Source: Oscheius onirici (taxonomy: Eukaryota; Nematoda; Chromadorea; Rhabditida; Rhabditidae). From it: a stretch of DNA of 64,000 bases. The stretch lies in contig OW051469.1 in assembly GCA_932521025.1 (NCBI GenBank), positions 6,088,398 through 6,152,397 on the forward strand, written 5' to 3'. The position numbers were made by a program, and so were the translations under genes. Below, one piece after another: positions 38,991 through 52,245 of the stretch (its first letter is position 1; each line of letters opens with the position of its first letter). Under the pieces are notes generated by a model, which was given only the letters and a program-made list of their open reading frames with translations, was not told the DNA's origin and ran no database searches.

Positions 38991-39380
38991 ATACTCGAGC
39001 TGGCAACCCCCTCAGTTCAAATTTTTGGCTCGTCAACCCCCGTGTTCATTTTTTATGTTTTTACCCATTTTCCACCCATTTTTACACTTTCTAAGTATGT
39101 TTATCGAATTCTACGCCTAGAACAACCCCTAGAATCCGAAAACTACAAAGGAAAACCTTTGATTTTCAAGAAAACTCGTGGGAACAATAGTAGGCAAAGA
39201 TTGCCTATTTCGCTCAAATTTTGAGCAGTGTTCGGATTCTAGGGGTTGTTTTAGGCGTAGAATTCGATAAACATACTCAGAAAGTGTAAAAATGGGTGTA
39301 AAATGGGTAAAAACATAAAAATGAACACCAGGGGTTGACGCGCCAAAAATTAGAACTGAGGGGGTTGCCAGCTCGAGTAT
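38991..39380. mobile_element. Palindromic foldback MITE (Tc1/mariner-like ends?)
   Basis: Terminal inverted repeats run almost to the centre: ATACTCGAGCTGGCAACCCC at the left and its complement at the right, then matching blocks with AAACATACTCAGAAAGTG and GTAGAATTCGATAAACATAC. The element is flanked by TA on each side. It lies in a 480 bp gap between two convergent genes, 20 bp after one poly(A) signal and about 25 bp before the other. No ORF of its own. Confidence 0.8.
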
Positions 39381-39449
39381 TACCGAATTTTTGATAGCAG
39401 CCAATCTTTATTGGAAGCAAGGCACGTAGCTGATTCAAGCACCTTTGAG

Positions 39450-40299
39450 CTACTTTTTATCGTCGGATTTCTTCATTTTCATACTGCCCTTTTTTTCCTC
39501 CTTTTTCTTCTCATCTTTCGCGGGCTTCTTCTCATTCTCGTCACTCTTGGCAGGAGTCGTCAACTTTTTCTCCTCCGGCTTCTTCTCTTCGACCTTCTTT
39601 TCTACTTGCTCTTCTTTGACCTCTTCCTTCTTGACCTCTTCTTTCTTCAGCTCTTTCTTCTCCTCCTTTTTCTCTTCTTCTTTCTTCTCTTCGGCCTTCT
39701 CTTTCTTATCTTCTTCTTTCTTGACTTCTTCCTTGGACTTTTTCTTATCCTCCACCTTCTCTTCTTTCTTTTCTTCCTTCTTGACATCTTCCTTCTTTTC
39801 CTCTTTTTTCGGTTTCTCGGACTTTTCATGCTTTTCCTCCTCTTTTGTCTTTCTGTTGCCCGTCTTCTCCTCCGTCTTCTTGTCCTTCTTCGGTACTTTC
39901 TCCGAATCCCAGTCCGATGCCACGTCGTTGAAGGTCGGATAGCTGAAACGAAGGAGCTACTGGTGAAGACTATTTACAAGACAGAGCTCTGGTTTTCAGA
40001 CAAGATCATATAAGGAAGACAATGACTTACTCCTGCTTGTTCCTCGTCGCTCCCTTGGCAATCTGTTCCTCCTTGCTGTTCTTCTTGATGTCCATCGGCT
40101 TGATATCTTTGTCCTTGACCTTCTCCTCCTTTTTGTCAGTATCTTCCGGCTTCTTCTCGTCGTCGTCCTGAGTCTTGGCCAAAGGAGGACTCTTCTCTTC
40201 GGGCTTCTCTTCCTCCTTCTTCGGACTATCCATCTTGGGGATAGAACTGAGTTTCGACGGTTCTTTCCCCTTTTGTTCTGAAGAAGAAGTCGAAGTCAT
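39450..40299 (-). CDS. Lys/Glu-rich low-complexity protein
   Basis: Two exons. The first runs MTSTSSSEQKGKEPSKLSSI ... ARNKQ-type sequence (about 40034-40299). The second begins YPTFNDVASDWDSEKVPK and continues in KKEE/KKDE repeats to KMKKSDDKK. The intron has clean GTAAGT and TTTCAG borders and keeps frame. The repeated KKEE blocks predict charged single α-helix or disordered structure. I cannot assign a family; the YPTFNDVASDWDSE block is the only non-repetitive signature. An AATAAA lies at about 39407-39412. A LINE fragment begins within about 100 bp upstream of the ATG, head to head with this gene. Confidence 0.7.
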
Positions 40300-40377
40300 T
40301 TTTGGTGGTACGGAAGGCGAGGCGGAAGCTTATTCTCCGCTCCCGGATGCTCCTTTTCAGGCTTCTTCTTCCCACAT

Positions 40378-41468
40378 TGAACTACCACAACCAATACAAT
40401 ATTCCCCTATACATCGGATTTATTGATTACTCAAAGGCTTTCGATACTATTGAAAGACCAGCCCTGTGGTCTTCCCTCTCGGAACAAGGAGTGCCTCTGA
40501 AACTCATCAACATACTCCGTTTCATCTACGCACAATCTACAGTCGCTGTCAATGTTATCGGCGAGAAAGTACCCATCCAGGTCAAACGTGGTGTCTTGCA
40601 AGGAGACACGATATCACCCGCTCTGTTCTCTTCCGTGATTGAGAGTATTTTCCGAAAGCTACGATGGAAACATCATGGTATCAACGTATCGGGCCAGAAA
40701 CTAACAAATCTACGCTACGCCGATGACGCTGTCTTATTCTCTCATTCCGCCCAAGGTCTACAGTACATGATGAAGACTCTTGCCGCAGAAAGCTTGAAGG
40801 TTGGGTTACAGATGAACGTACAGAAGACATTTGCAATGACAAATAGAAGAAAGGTCCCCATATCGCTAAATGGCATTGACGTTCCATACTGTACGGAATT
40901 CGTGTTTCTTGGGTCCAGACTCTCATTTGATAGCAACATTGCCAAAGAAATTAGTCGCAGGATTCGAGCAGGATGGGCATCTTTCAACCGATTTCATCAG
41001 ATCTTCACAAGTACAGGGATTGCTCTCAAACACAAAAGGAAGCTGTATACCCAATGTGTCGAGCCAGCTCTCCTCTATGCTAGCGAAACGTGGACATTGA
41101 GAGAGCGGGAGCTGAACAAGATCATAACAGCACAACGAAGAATGATGCGCCGAATGGTAGGAGTAACCTTGTTGGATAGACGCACTAATGAGTGGTTACA
41201 TGGAACGGTCAAGCTCCAAGATATCCGAGTCACGGGGATCAAAAGGAAGTGGAAATGGGCTCAGAAGATTGCCAACATGAAACACGCCCGCTGGACAAAA
41301 ATCGTCAGTGAGTGGCGCCCTTGGAATCGCTACAGAGCTGCTGGAAGACCTAGAGCCAGATGGAAGAACTACTTGACAGCAGGATGTGGCGAAAACTGGA
41401 TGAGTGTTGCGGTTAGGACTCCCGATATTTTTAGACAAAGCATGCAACGACACATTGAAATGATATGA
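40378..41468 (+). mobile_element. 5'-truncated non-LTR retrotransposon, reverse transcriptase part
   Basis: The open frame covers NIPLYIGFIDYSKAFDTIE, RGVLQGDTISPALFSSVIES, the catalytic LRYADDAVLFSHSAQGL, TEFVFLGSRLSFDSN, a thumb and C-terminal part (VEPALLYASETWTLRERELN, RMMRRMVGVTLLDRR, AAGRPRARWKNYL), and ends at TGA near 41468 followed by CAATAAAAAAAC. YADD and LQGD are intact. The endonuclease and 5' part are missing, as is usual for incomplete LINE insertion. It looks like the RTE/CR1-type endonuclease-RT common in invertebrates. The frame is uninterrupted, so the insertion is probably young. Exact 5' border and target duplication are not resolved. Confidence 0.85.
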
Positions 41469-41484
41469 TTATCGAAATCAATAA

Positions 41485-42594
41485 AAAAACCAGTGCTAAA
41501 TAAGATGATACAATAGTCTACAGTATCCTACCGAGACAACTAGCCGTGAAGAGTAGAATCATGGTCAAGTCCAGCTGCATGTGAAGTTACTTCTGACGTT
41601 ATTATATTTCCAACTTTTATACGCGCCCTTTCTTTAGCAATAAGTTCACTTGAAAAAGCATCTTCGCAATTGTGTCTTTTCACCCAAATCTTATGTAACG
41701 TTCAGAAATAAAGTGTTCCGCAAAATAGTTGCAGACAGTTTCATGTGGGTTTCCAGAAAATGCTGAAATAACAAACTTCTCCATAAAACCGACATTTTTT
41801 CACATGACTGTTGTCTCGGAATATTGTCATAAGACATCCTGGAGATACGAGTTGGTCATACCACACCTGTCCAAAAAAATACTAAGATCATCGTCGTCAC
41901 AACAGGTCGTCTGTTACTGGGGAAAGAAACAGGGAATTGAACTGTAACTTTGGTGACACGAACAGAAAGCTCAAGTCTGGGTTACTGTAGCCAGGGAACC
42001 ACCACAGACTGAAAAGATCTTTCAAATGAACGTGTTTGTACTAATCAGCCCAACAAACTAATCTGACTCATCTTCTTCATTCTTTGAGTCTCATCAGAGT
42101 TACGTTACAGCCTCAATTTTCAATGTTGTTCCAAGTCATCCAAACAGAATAAACAACAACAAAGTTGAATCAGCAGTTTGTTTTGAACTGGACCAAGTAC
42201 AAGGACCCGTTCCTTCAGACATCAAACTGAAAGAGAATCAAAAGGTCCTCTTTGACCATTGTGATCAGTTCTTTTTGCAACACGTGGTCTGCACACAATG
42301 TCTAGTGACAGGTTTTGCGGTAGAAACCAGGGTCCCTTTCTTCGACACACCTGATCACACTGCCTTGGGTTACACTACTCCTTTGAAAGGACAAGAGACA
42401 GAGACAGTCACAGGATGTCTGAATTCTCTGGACTGATACCAGTCATTACAACAGAACTTCCTCTAACACTTTGTACCCTTCTTATTCGGGATGAGTCCGA
42501 GCTGAGAGTCAGTCTCCTGTCTCTTTTCTCTCCCCTTTGATCACCGATTGTTTCCTGACCCAATTCTCTCTTTGGTTCTACCTTTTCTTTTCCA
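41485..42594. other. Intergenic region, nothing recognised
   Basis: About 1.1 kb with no exon-like frames, RNA gene or repeat that I can recognise. An acceptor-like TTTTCTTTTCCAG at the end precedes the exon at 42599. Confidence 0.3.
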
Positions 42595-42598
42595 GGTA

Positions 42599-43418
42599 AT
42601 GGATCCTACAGATGCACCGTTTGCCACCTCGATGGCTCATTTCTATCCGGAGTAAGTTCCTGTTTCATTCCTTCCAGTCCGAGACTAATTGCAAGCGATG
42701 GTCAAGACTAAGCAGCTAAGCAGGGTCCGTTGAGCCGCCGCGCCAACAGTCTTCGGGGTCCAGGCAGCTGTTTTCAGTGGCTCTAACTGGTCCTCCTCTT
42801 CGAGCCAGACACTGCTGCCAGTATCATGCCTCACAGGCGTGACGACTCAGTCAGTCACTCCTCTCTCCCTCACTATCAATGCCTCTTCTTCTTCTCTTTG
42901 TCCCGCAACAGTAGTCGTTCAGACCTCTTTGTGTATTCGATATTCTCCTTGACTACTAGACAGTCTTGTACCCTTTTCTAGTTCGAAACTTTCTACTGTG
43001 CAAGACCAAAAAACTTAAGACAAACATTTTCACTGTCCAGCTCCGTAAATAAGCAATCATTTGGAAACATTCCTATTGACTTTGAGGTTTTATCGCTAGA
43101 GACAAAGAAACGCGAAAATTGTAGTATCAGAGGCTGAACGATTTACGGGTAATAGAGACACAAATCGCCGACTAATGTCTTCGTGTCTTGACAACAAACT
43201 GTCCAACTTGCAGGATGCCCAACCGTGTTGGGGACGAGGCGGCTGATGAACCCAAGAGGCTTCCTTCCGAAGAATCTGTAGCGTCATCCTTTTCCGTGAA
43301 ACTTGAGGTTTTTTTTGTTGTGAAAAGATCTTTCCATTACGAGTTTCAGGGTAAACTGTCCCCGGAATCAACTATGGAACGTGGCGCTGTGGTCAAGTTC
43401 AAACCCGGATTGGAAGAG
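42599..43418 (+). CDS. Exons of an unrecognised gene or alternative 5' end of SLC33A1
   Basis: Three exons join in frame. 42599-42651 gives MDPTDAPFATSMAHFYPE. 43214-43307 gives MPNRVGDEAADEPKRLPSEE...SVKLE. 43350-43418 gives GKLSPESTMERGAVVKFKPG-LEE. All have GT/AG borders and compatible phases. The chain ends in phase 0 at GAAGAG|GTGAGT. No stop exon follows before the actin gene on the other strand. The phase-0 SLC33A1 exon at 47118 would accept it, making actin nested in an intron. The product alone matches nothing I know. Confidence 0.4.
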
Positions 43419-43683
43419 GTGAGTGTCAGCTGATGATCGTATCGGTACTAGAAAATTATCGGAGGGTGACATCTACCCACCTTGTCAGCATTTTTAACTT
43501 GCTGTAATGTGTGCATTCTATAGCTCCTTCCTCCGACGAAATCGAATACGGTCATTCATCACTAGTATAGGTGGGAAGCAAGAAGAACACGGTTTCTCAA
43601 GGCTGTCGATGAACAATTTGAAAGTAGTACCGTCGAAAGATTTATATTTAAAAACTAATGAACAGAAAAGGCTGATGGTTTAC

Positions 43684-45666
<1,983 letters not shown>

Positions 45667-45750
45667 ATGGCAGACTCACCCCCGCTCGATTCTGTCGACA
45701 CTGAGACGGGACTTCTCGAAGCCACTGGTGGCTGGAACCCCGAAAAGAAG
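45667..45750 (+). promoter_or_regulatory. Candidate alternative first exon of SLC33A1
   Basis: ATG opens MADSPPLDSVDTETGLLEAT...NPEKK and ends AAGAAG-type phase 0 at GAAAAGAAG|GTAATC. The constitutive exon at 47118 (SVNSNGSWFKRTRESLRG) starts in phase 0. Acidic, Pro-containing cytosolic N-termini are usual in this transporter family. No other downstream exon fits without a stop. Confidence 0.45.
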
Positions 45751-46897
45751 GTAATCATTACGCGTGACAACTATTAATGATGATCAATACGAACACGCGC
45801 TCTAAAAAGAATCCTTGCCTAAAATATTTTCGTTTTTGACCTCTTCCTTTACCCACGCTCTCGATTTCCGCTGCCCCATGATATATTTGATAAGGTACAG
45901 GTTTTCTTTCTCTTATGAGACAGAGTCGAGGAACTTGTTTCATCTTTTCTTCGGAGTATATAGTGAGATTGTATGAAACACATTAACCCTGAGGTAGAAA
46001 CCCTAGTCATTGATATGTCGGTAAGAAGCCATTGGACCGGTGCCAGGACTGACTGATTCCCGGTTCCCGTTCCGTCGATCGTCGTCGTCTCGCGCTAAGG
46101 GCTAATGTCTCTCGATCGTGTCGATTGCGGTCAAATCTGCACCTATCTCGAAGGTGTGGCTCATGTGGAGAGCAAGGTTCGTTCTTTGCGATGGCTTCAG
46201 GAAGCGTCACAGTAGGCTCACATTCCGAAACGTTAACTGAATCCTGGCCGAAAAGTGAAGCTTATACTTTGATTTGCTTACAGTCGAAATCAGTTCTCCT
46301 AGGAATTTCTCTAGTTCGCCATAACCAAAGGAATCCTTTCTCACATGCATTCTGTTTCGATTCTGATTTTGAATCTCGAAAAATAATGTAGGATTTATGA
46401 TTTATCTGTGTACATGCTTTCTGATACGATTGCTGTAATTTTGCTAATTTCTTCGACAGACCTAGAGTTCTCAAGTTCTCCGCAAGTCTACCCACTCCTC
46501 TGCCCTTTTGCAGTGTCCACCTGTCCGCCGTTTAGTCATCGTCGTTGCCACCGTTCCCGTTGAAAACAAATACTCCCATTCTTGTCTCGGGTTCCAACGC
46601 GACACTACTTGTTTTCTTTTTTTATATACTTATCAGCTATCAGTATCTCGATATTTTTTTACCCTTCAACGTCATACTGTTGACCTTTTCCTCTGCTCTG
46701 CTTATTTTCCTGTCTTTCAAAGGGATCTTTCTTTTTTGCAGAACGGGCTCATGTCGAATTTCCTTCCGCATGTCTAGAAAATCAATTGAAACTGCTATTG
46801 ATATCGCCGATTTTGACTTGGATGCAGCTCAACTAGGTTCGCATTCTGTTTTCTTGAACTTCTATTTCCCGTTTCTCTAGACTTAGCGTTTTTAGTC

Positions 46898-49800
46898 ATG
46901 GCAGCGAGGGTTAGACAACGAAATCGGCAGCCACATTCGGGCGAAGATGTGATGGCTGTCGAGCCAGAAATGGACTTTTCCTCAGCCGGGCCACACGTTC
47001 CCATGATGTTTCACAGGTCAAAAGACAATAAAAGCGATGACGATGAAGAACCACTTCTAGAATTAAAATCAGAAGTCAAACTTTTTCTTTTTCTCGAAAC
47101 AATTTGCTAATTTTCAGAGCGTCAATTCCAACGGAAGTTGGTTCAAGCGGACACGGGAATCACTGCGGGGTGATTTTTCTTCAATATGTCTTCTTCTTTT
47201 CCTTTATATGCTACAGGTAAGCTATTTCTTTTTTTCTAAACTGAAATATAGGGTATTCCACTAGGGTTGATTGGAGCCATACCCTTATTGTTATCCGGTA
47301 AACATGTAAGCTACTCATCACAAGCCTTGTTCTCATTCGCTTATTGGCCTTTCAGGTATGTTTTATTTCTTCTTTTAGTCTATAGTTAGCTATTTTCAGC
47401 TTGAAACTACTATGGGCGCCTATTGTTGATTCTATTTATTCAAAGAAGATCGGACGAAGGAAGTCCTGGATGGTTCCATGTCAATATCTTATCGGAATCT
47501 TCATGCTCGTCCTATCCTTCAAAGTTCCCTACATCATGGGCGAAGAAGAAGGCGGTGAGTCCTGTTTTCCATCATATTTTAGTCAAAAATTGTAGGTAGC
47601 GGGCCGAATGTCGTCTTCCTTATGCTCATCTTCTTGCCTCTGAACTTTTTGGCCGCCACCCAAGATATTGCCGTCGACGGCTGGGCCTTGACAATCTTGT
47701 CCAGGAAGAACGTCGGCTATGCATCTACCTGTAACGCCGTCGGACAAACTGCCGGCTATTTCCTCGGAAATGTCGTCTTCCTGACATTAGAATCTATTGG
47801 ATATGTCGATCTTGCCGGTAAGCTCTTTATTTCTATTCAAATTAAAAGCAGGAATTTTCTAGTCTGATATGGCTTCTTAGGATGTTCTTCCCAACCAATA
47901 GTAGGTGTCGAAAACTTGCATCTCGCAACTATAAACTGTTTGTAGCAGATAAGCTTCGAACAATTTTACCTTGTGTTATGATGTTGATCGTAAACGGCGC
48001 TCATTCCGTAGCCACCTCGTTCGCTGATAATCACCGCACTCCACCAATGTCCGAATCGATCTTCGGCTTGCTTTTTCATATACCTGAACAAGTTTTGTGA
48101 ACCATGCAAAAACCAACTTGGCTTGGTAGCTGTACTGATGAGGATACATGCCAACAGTCTCTAAAATAAGCTCGCTCAGCTTGTCCGATCTACAACTATT
48201 GCCTAAAAAGATTTTGTCTTTTAATCGAGTACTTACTGTGAGGATAGGCCATTACCGCTACACAAAGTAGCAGGAAAACGACTATTCTCATGGAAACATT
48301 GCCTAATCCGATCCTGAGCATCTGGTAGTTACCTGAATTTCAAATTTGAGGCAGCAAACCCTCAAAGTGAGTGTTTCTACTTAAAAGTTCAGAAGAGACA
48401 GCTAAAAGTGAATCGGAACGTCTGGGGGAATTGTTTGTTCTTGATGGAATATTCATGACACCAGAGAAAAGTTAAACGGGAGACAAGAGAGGGTGTGGTT
48501 GTCCCTCGAGAGCCGCATGATAGAACAGAAACACCCACCAGTTTCGGTCTTTGTTAATCCTACAAATCTTCGAAATGACGGGCCGGGAAATGCTGCAATT
48601 AGGTCTGGGGGATCGTTAGACGGATTACCCCGAGTCCCAATTAGGCGCTAGAAATTAGAAGTAAACATGACTCATTTACAGGCTTCGTCTTCTTTTGGGG
48701 ATGGGTATTCATCGTCTCGACTACGCTAGTGCTCATTTTCAAGAAGGAGATTGACCATTCTCTCGAACAAAACTCGTGAGTTTATTTTTCTATGTTAAGG
48801 TAAAGCAGTAGCCATTTTGTACTAAAAGGAGTAGTAGAATGAGTCGAATAGAAGCAGCTGAAAAGGAATGAAAGTGCTTCTATTTCAAGCAATTACTAAC
48901 TTTTTTAAATGAATGTGGGTGGTTGGCAGCTGTGTTGCGAGATGTGTCTCTAGCAGGTATAACTGGAGTCGTATAATTGCCTCTACCCAGTTTATGAGAG
49001 GCTGGGAATAGGGTCCCTCTCTCGAAGCACCCATTTTGTCTGATTGAATCCTTTTTCTGGAGAGAATGACGTTTGTTTTACAGGGATGGAGACGACGATG
49101 AGAAGGAACTCGAGCTCGGAATTGTACAGACGTACGCCGTCCTTTGGAAGATTCTCAAGCTGAAGCCGATGATCTACATGTGCTGTATTCTGCTGACCGG
49201 AAAAGTCGCCTTCGCAGCCACCGACGGAATCACCGGTCTCAAACTTATCGAGCTTGGTTTCGACAAGGCCACTTTGGCTCAGTTTGGTCTCTTCCTCACC
49301 CCCTTACAGGTCTGTTTTTCTTCTTTCGGGCCCATTTATAGCCAAACTTCAGATAATGTTGCCCTGGGTTATCGGAAGATGGACATGCGGCCCTCGTCCT
49401 CTGAATATCTTCCTCTGGGCCTATCCTTATCGTTTGTTCGTTGGCGGAATCTATGCTGCTCTTATCTGGTGGACACCGAGTTTCAAAGGAGTCGACGGCG
49501 TCTTCAATCCCATCGTCTACGCCATCTGGATCGGCGGCTACGTCCTTCATCAAATTGCCAGCTACAGCATGTTCGTCTCAATGATGGCTTTCAATGCCCA
49601 AGTCTCGGATCCTCGAATTGGCGGCACTTATATGACTCTGCTCAACACACTCAATAATCTGGGAGGAAATTGGCCCGTTACTCTCATTCTGTCTGTTACC
49701 GATTGGTTTACCTACAAGGATTGTATTGCCAAGGGAACAACTACGTGAGTTTTCTCTTTATTTTCTATAAAATACCTGAATGTTACAGAGTTCTATACCA

Positions 49801-50032
49801 GTGTCACAAGAAAGCGATAGCTCAACAATGTACAGATGCTGGAGATACGTGTGAGACGGCCATTGACGGATATTTCATCACGGTTGCCATGTGCACTGTG
49901 ATAGGATTCCTTTGGTTCATTTTTAATGTCTTCCTATTTAATTCCGTCAATTTCAGGTACAAGATCTTTTATAACAAGATCCGACACATGCAGAAGATTC
50001 CTCGCAAGGATTGGAGTGTCATAAAGAAGTAA
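46898..50032 (+). CDS. SLC33A1: Acetyl-CoA transporter (AT-1)
   Basis: Multi-pass ER/Golgi membrane protein that imports acetyl-CoA for lumenal acetylation. The start shown (MAARVRQRNRQPHSGEDVMA) is the nearest ATG, and other N-terminal exons are possible. Conserved blocks: LLLFLYMLQGIPLGLIGAIP, LFSFAYWPFSLKLLWAPIVD, KIGRRKSWMVPCQYLIG, NFLAATQDIAVDGWALTILS, NVGYASTCNAVGQTAGYFLG, FAATDGITGLKLIELGF, WTCGPRPLNIFLWAYPYRLF, YSMFVSMMAFNAQVSDPRIG and GTYMTLLNTLNNLGGNWPVT. It ends RKDWSVIKK. About 12 TM helices are predicted by eye. The intron 47818-48681 contains a separate gene on the opposite strand. Confidence 0.95.
47877..48292 (-). CDS. Ground-like domain secreted protein (GRL type), nested in SLC33A1 intron
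   Basis: Exons join to a protein of about 100 residues. The signal peptide is MRIVVFLLLCVAVMAYPHSN. Then comes SCRSDKLSELILETVGMYP, a 34 nt intron, YMKKQAEDRFGHWWSAVIIS, ERGGYGMSAVYDQHHNT, and a last exon SCEMQVFDTYYWLGRTS ending at TAA 47877-47879. The pattern C-x4-L-x2-I-L ... A-E-x2-F-G-x3-x-VI-S ... Y ... C is the Ground-like domain (Pfam PF04155) of nematode Hedgehog-related proteins. Those are usually secreted from epidermis and linked to cuticle and molting. AATAAA lies about 50 bp past the stop on the same strand. The whole gene sits inside one intron of SLC33A1. An ATG 24 bp upstream is an alternative start. Confidence 0.75.
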
Positions 50033-50758
50033 ATTACACGCCACGAAGCGGTCATATTGCTCTCTTCAGTTCAACTTTTCCCTGGGTTTCTGCATTTCTA
50101 GTCCTGAGCTTTCCCTCTCCTTTGAAGTTAGTGATCCACTTAATGTCTGTGATGCTCACTCACCGCCCCGCGTGTGATAATATCCCCCAAACTTTTGTGA
50201 TGTACAGAATGTGTGTTGTATTTATCGGTTTTATTTTTCTGTGATACTTTCTTTTTTTTTACTAGGAGTAAAATATAAAATGTTTTTTTACAAGACTGGT
50301 GATCCAGCAGGGCAAGCCAAGAGCTGTTCTGGCGGCACTGGGATGTTCTTTGGACAGCGAATTTGGAAAGGCACGATTCCTTCTTCGTCCTGAAAAGTAA
50401 ATGCTTTCGAGAAGTTCCTGGTTCCCCCATAAAAAGTTCCAATTGTTCGGAATTGGTTTTTGGTAGAACTGGTTCCATTTCTAGCTTGAGAGTTGGTTTA
50501 CCGCTTACACTTGGAACATGATCATTCCAGGATCATTCCAGGAGATAGTTTGAGCTACGGTTCCTGATTACCGATTATCATGTCCTTTCGTGACCACTGA
50601 CTCCTAAACCCGCTTCTTGTGTAGAGGTAGATGCAGAATGAATTTGGAACAGTTTAAAGTAACTTAAAGTCAGTTTTCTATCTCACCCATAGCCAGAGTA
50701 TTATGGGCGAACTTTCAAAAGGACACTCTCAAATGTAACTACCGGTCAAGAGTTCTCC
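50033..50758. other. Convergent intergenic region
   Basis: 3' flanks of SLC33A1 and the next minus-strand gene. No open frame here has coding character, and no repeat or RNA gene was recognised. Confidence 0.3.
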
Positions 50759-51385
50759 CTAAGTTTGATTCTCTCTTACTCTTCCCTCTATTGTGGCTTC
50801 TACAACTTCTGTGTAATTTCTCCCTTCTTTGTGCATGACCACTTTTTGTCCACTAGTCAATTTCATTGTGGCGACGAGGCTTTTTCGACCGAATTGTAAG
50901 GTGTAAAGGTTGTGGCCATAATGCGGAAGACGTTCCGCGTCAAAGAACTGGTACCCGAACAACTTGGTGCTTCAACTATTGTAATTCGAAAGTCAAGGGT
51001 CGGTAACTTCCTACGAATGAATTCAGTTCAAAAGAACTGAGTAACAAAAGTTTGTTCCCCTGTCAAAACTATTTTTACGAGTGTCTCAAAAACTCATTTG
51101 TTTGAACTTACATTGACGTCAAAGACCCAGACACCTTCGTCTCTCTTACAGGCGAAGGGAATGATAGTGGAGAGTGTTCCGTGAAGTTCTGTGCTGTTCC
51201 GACAAATTCCGGCCATTACGAGGTCGTCCTTCAGATGTACTCGTACAATCTTGTACTGGTTTTGTTCAACGCATTCTGTTCGACATTCTGAGATCGTCAA
51301 ACGTTAGATTACTTGGAATGGACCCACTTCCAACAGCTCCAGAAGAGACCACGGCGAAGAGGGAGAAGAGAGCGACAAGAAGCAT
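50759..51385 (-). CDS. Small secreted protein, family unknown
   Basis: The signal peptide MLLVALFSLFAVVSSGAVGS starts at the ATG 51383-51385. The rest needs a 25 nt intron (51288-51312, GTAATC...CTCAG) to keep frame, giving KCRTECVEQNQYKIVRVHLK and RNSTELHGTLSTIIPFACKR. A second intron (about 50950-51110) leads to FFDAERLPHYGHNLYTLQFG and SLVATMKLTSGQKVVMHKEG, ending GRVRENQT. About 150 residues after assembly, at least four Cys, and two N-glycosylation-type sites. I do not recognise the family. It is divergent from the GST gene. Confidence 0.6.
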
Positions 51386-52245
51386 TTTCTGAAAAAAGGC
51401 AACAATGAAATCGCCAGAGACACAAACGAGGTCAACCACAATTGGCAGAGAACTGGTCGACCGGGCTTTAAAATGGTCGTGTAAAGAAGGAGAAGTTCAG
51501 CAGTGGGAGGAGACAACAGAATCAAAGACTGGAACTGACCATAATTGAGAGTCCTTGGTTGAGTGTTATGAAGTGGGACTGTGTAAAACCTTTCTCGTTT
51601 ACTTAAAAACAGTTAGCTAACACGTGATCACGTGAAATCGTCGTCATTATTGTGAACTTTCAGTCAGCGAGTCTTTCTTTGTGGAAGATCAATCACATCC
51701 AAGTCTGCGAATATCGGACTATAAAACAGAAGGAAAGGAAGTAGTCTCGAAAAAACATTAGGACAATTGCTGAATACTAATCTACGATGTTCAACTTCGA
51801 TACAAGACTGTCGACACGGAAGCGCCTCACAAAGGAGAAGACATGCAGATTCGCAATGGAAACCTTTCAGAATCATCGGCCGGACAAAACGCTGTTCAAT
51901 ATGAAACGATGTTTGTTCCCATGAAGATGGCCGTGAACTTTTAAGTGATCTCATTCTGCCAAGGCTTTCGAGAAAAGGAATCTAAGAGAGAGACTCTCAG
52001 ACTATACATTTACGCGATGACTCTCGAAAACAAGTAGGCGAGGAGGAAGAACTGTGGTTCTGATGAGAAGGAATGGTCAGTGTTGCCATCAGTCATTTTA
52101 TACTAATCGGAACGTGGACACGCTCTTGTGGTCACTTTTCAGTCTTACACTAAACTCTCTATCGTCCCATGTTCATTGTTTGAAAGATGACAACTCGTGC
52201 CAACAGACAATGATAACAGGGGGCTCAAGAGATAAGCAGTTTGCC
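51386..52245. other. Intergenic region between the secreted protein and GST
   Basis: A 96-codon ATG-initiated frame on the minus strand (51664-51954) has no recognisable domain and awkward composition. I do not call it a gene. The rest shows nothing. Confidence 0.3.

Noticed and set aside
39411..40013. 200-codon plus-strand Leu/Phe-rich ORF resembling a membrane protein
   Set aside because: It is the antisense of the KKEE repeats of the minus-strand Lys/Glu-rich gene, whose frame, splice sites and AATAAA are better.
51664..51954. 96-codon minus-strand ORF
   Set aside because: No signal peptide, no domain, no poly(A) signal and no splice context.
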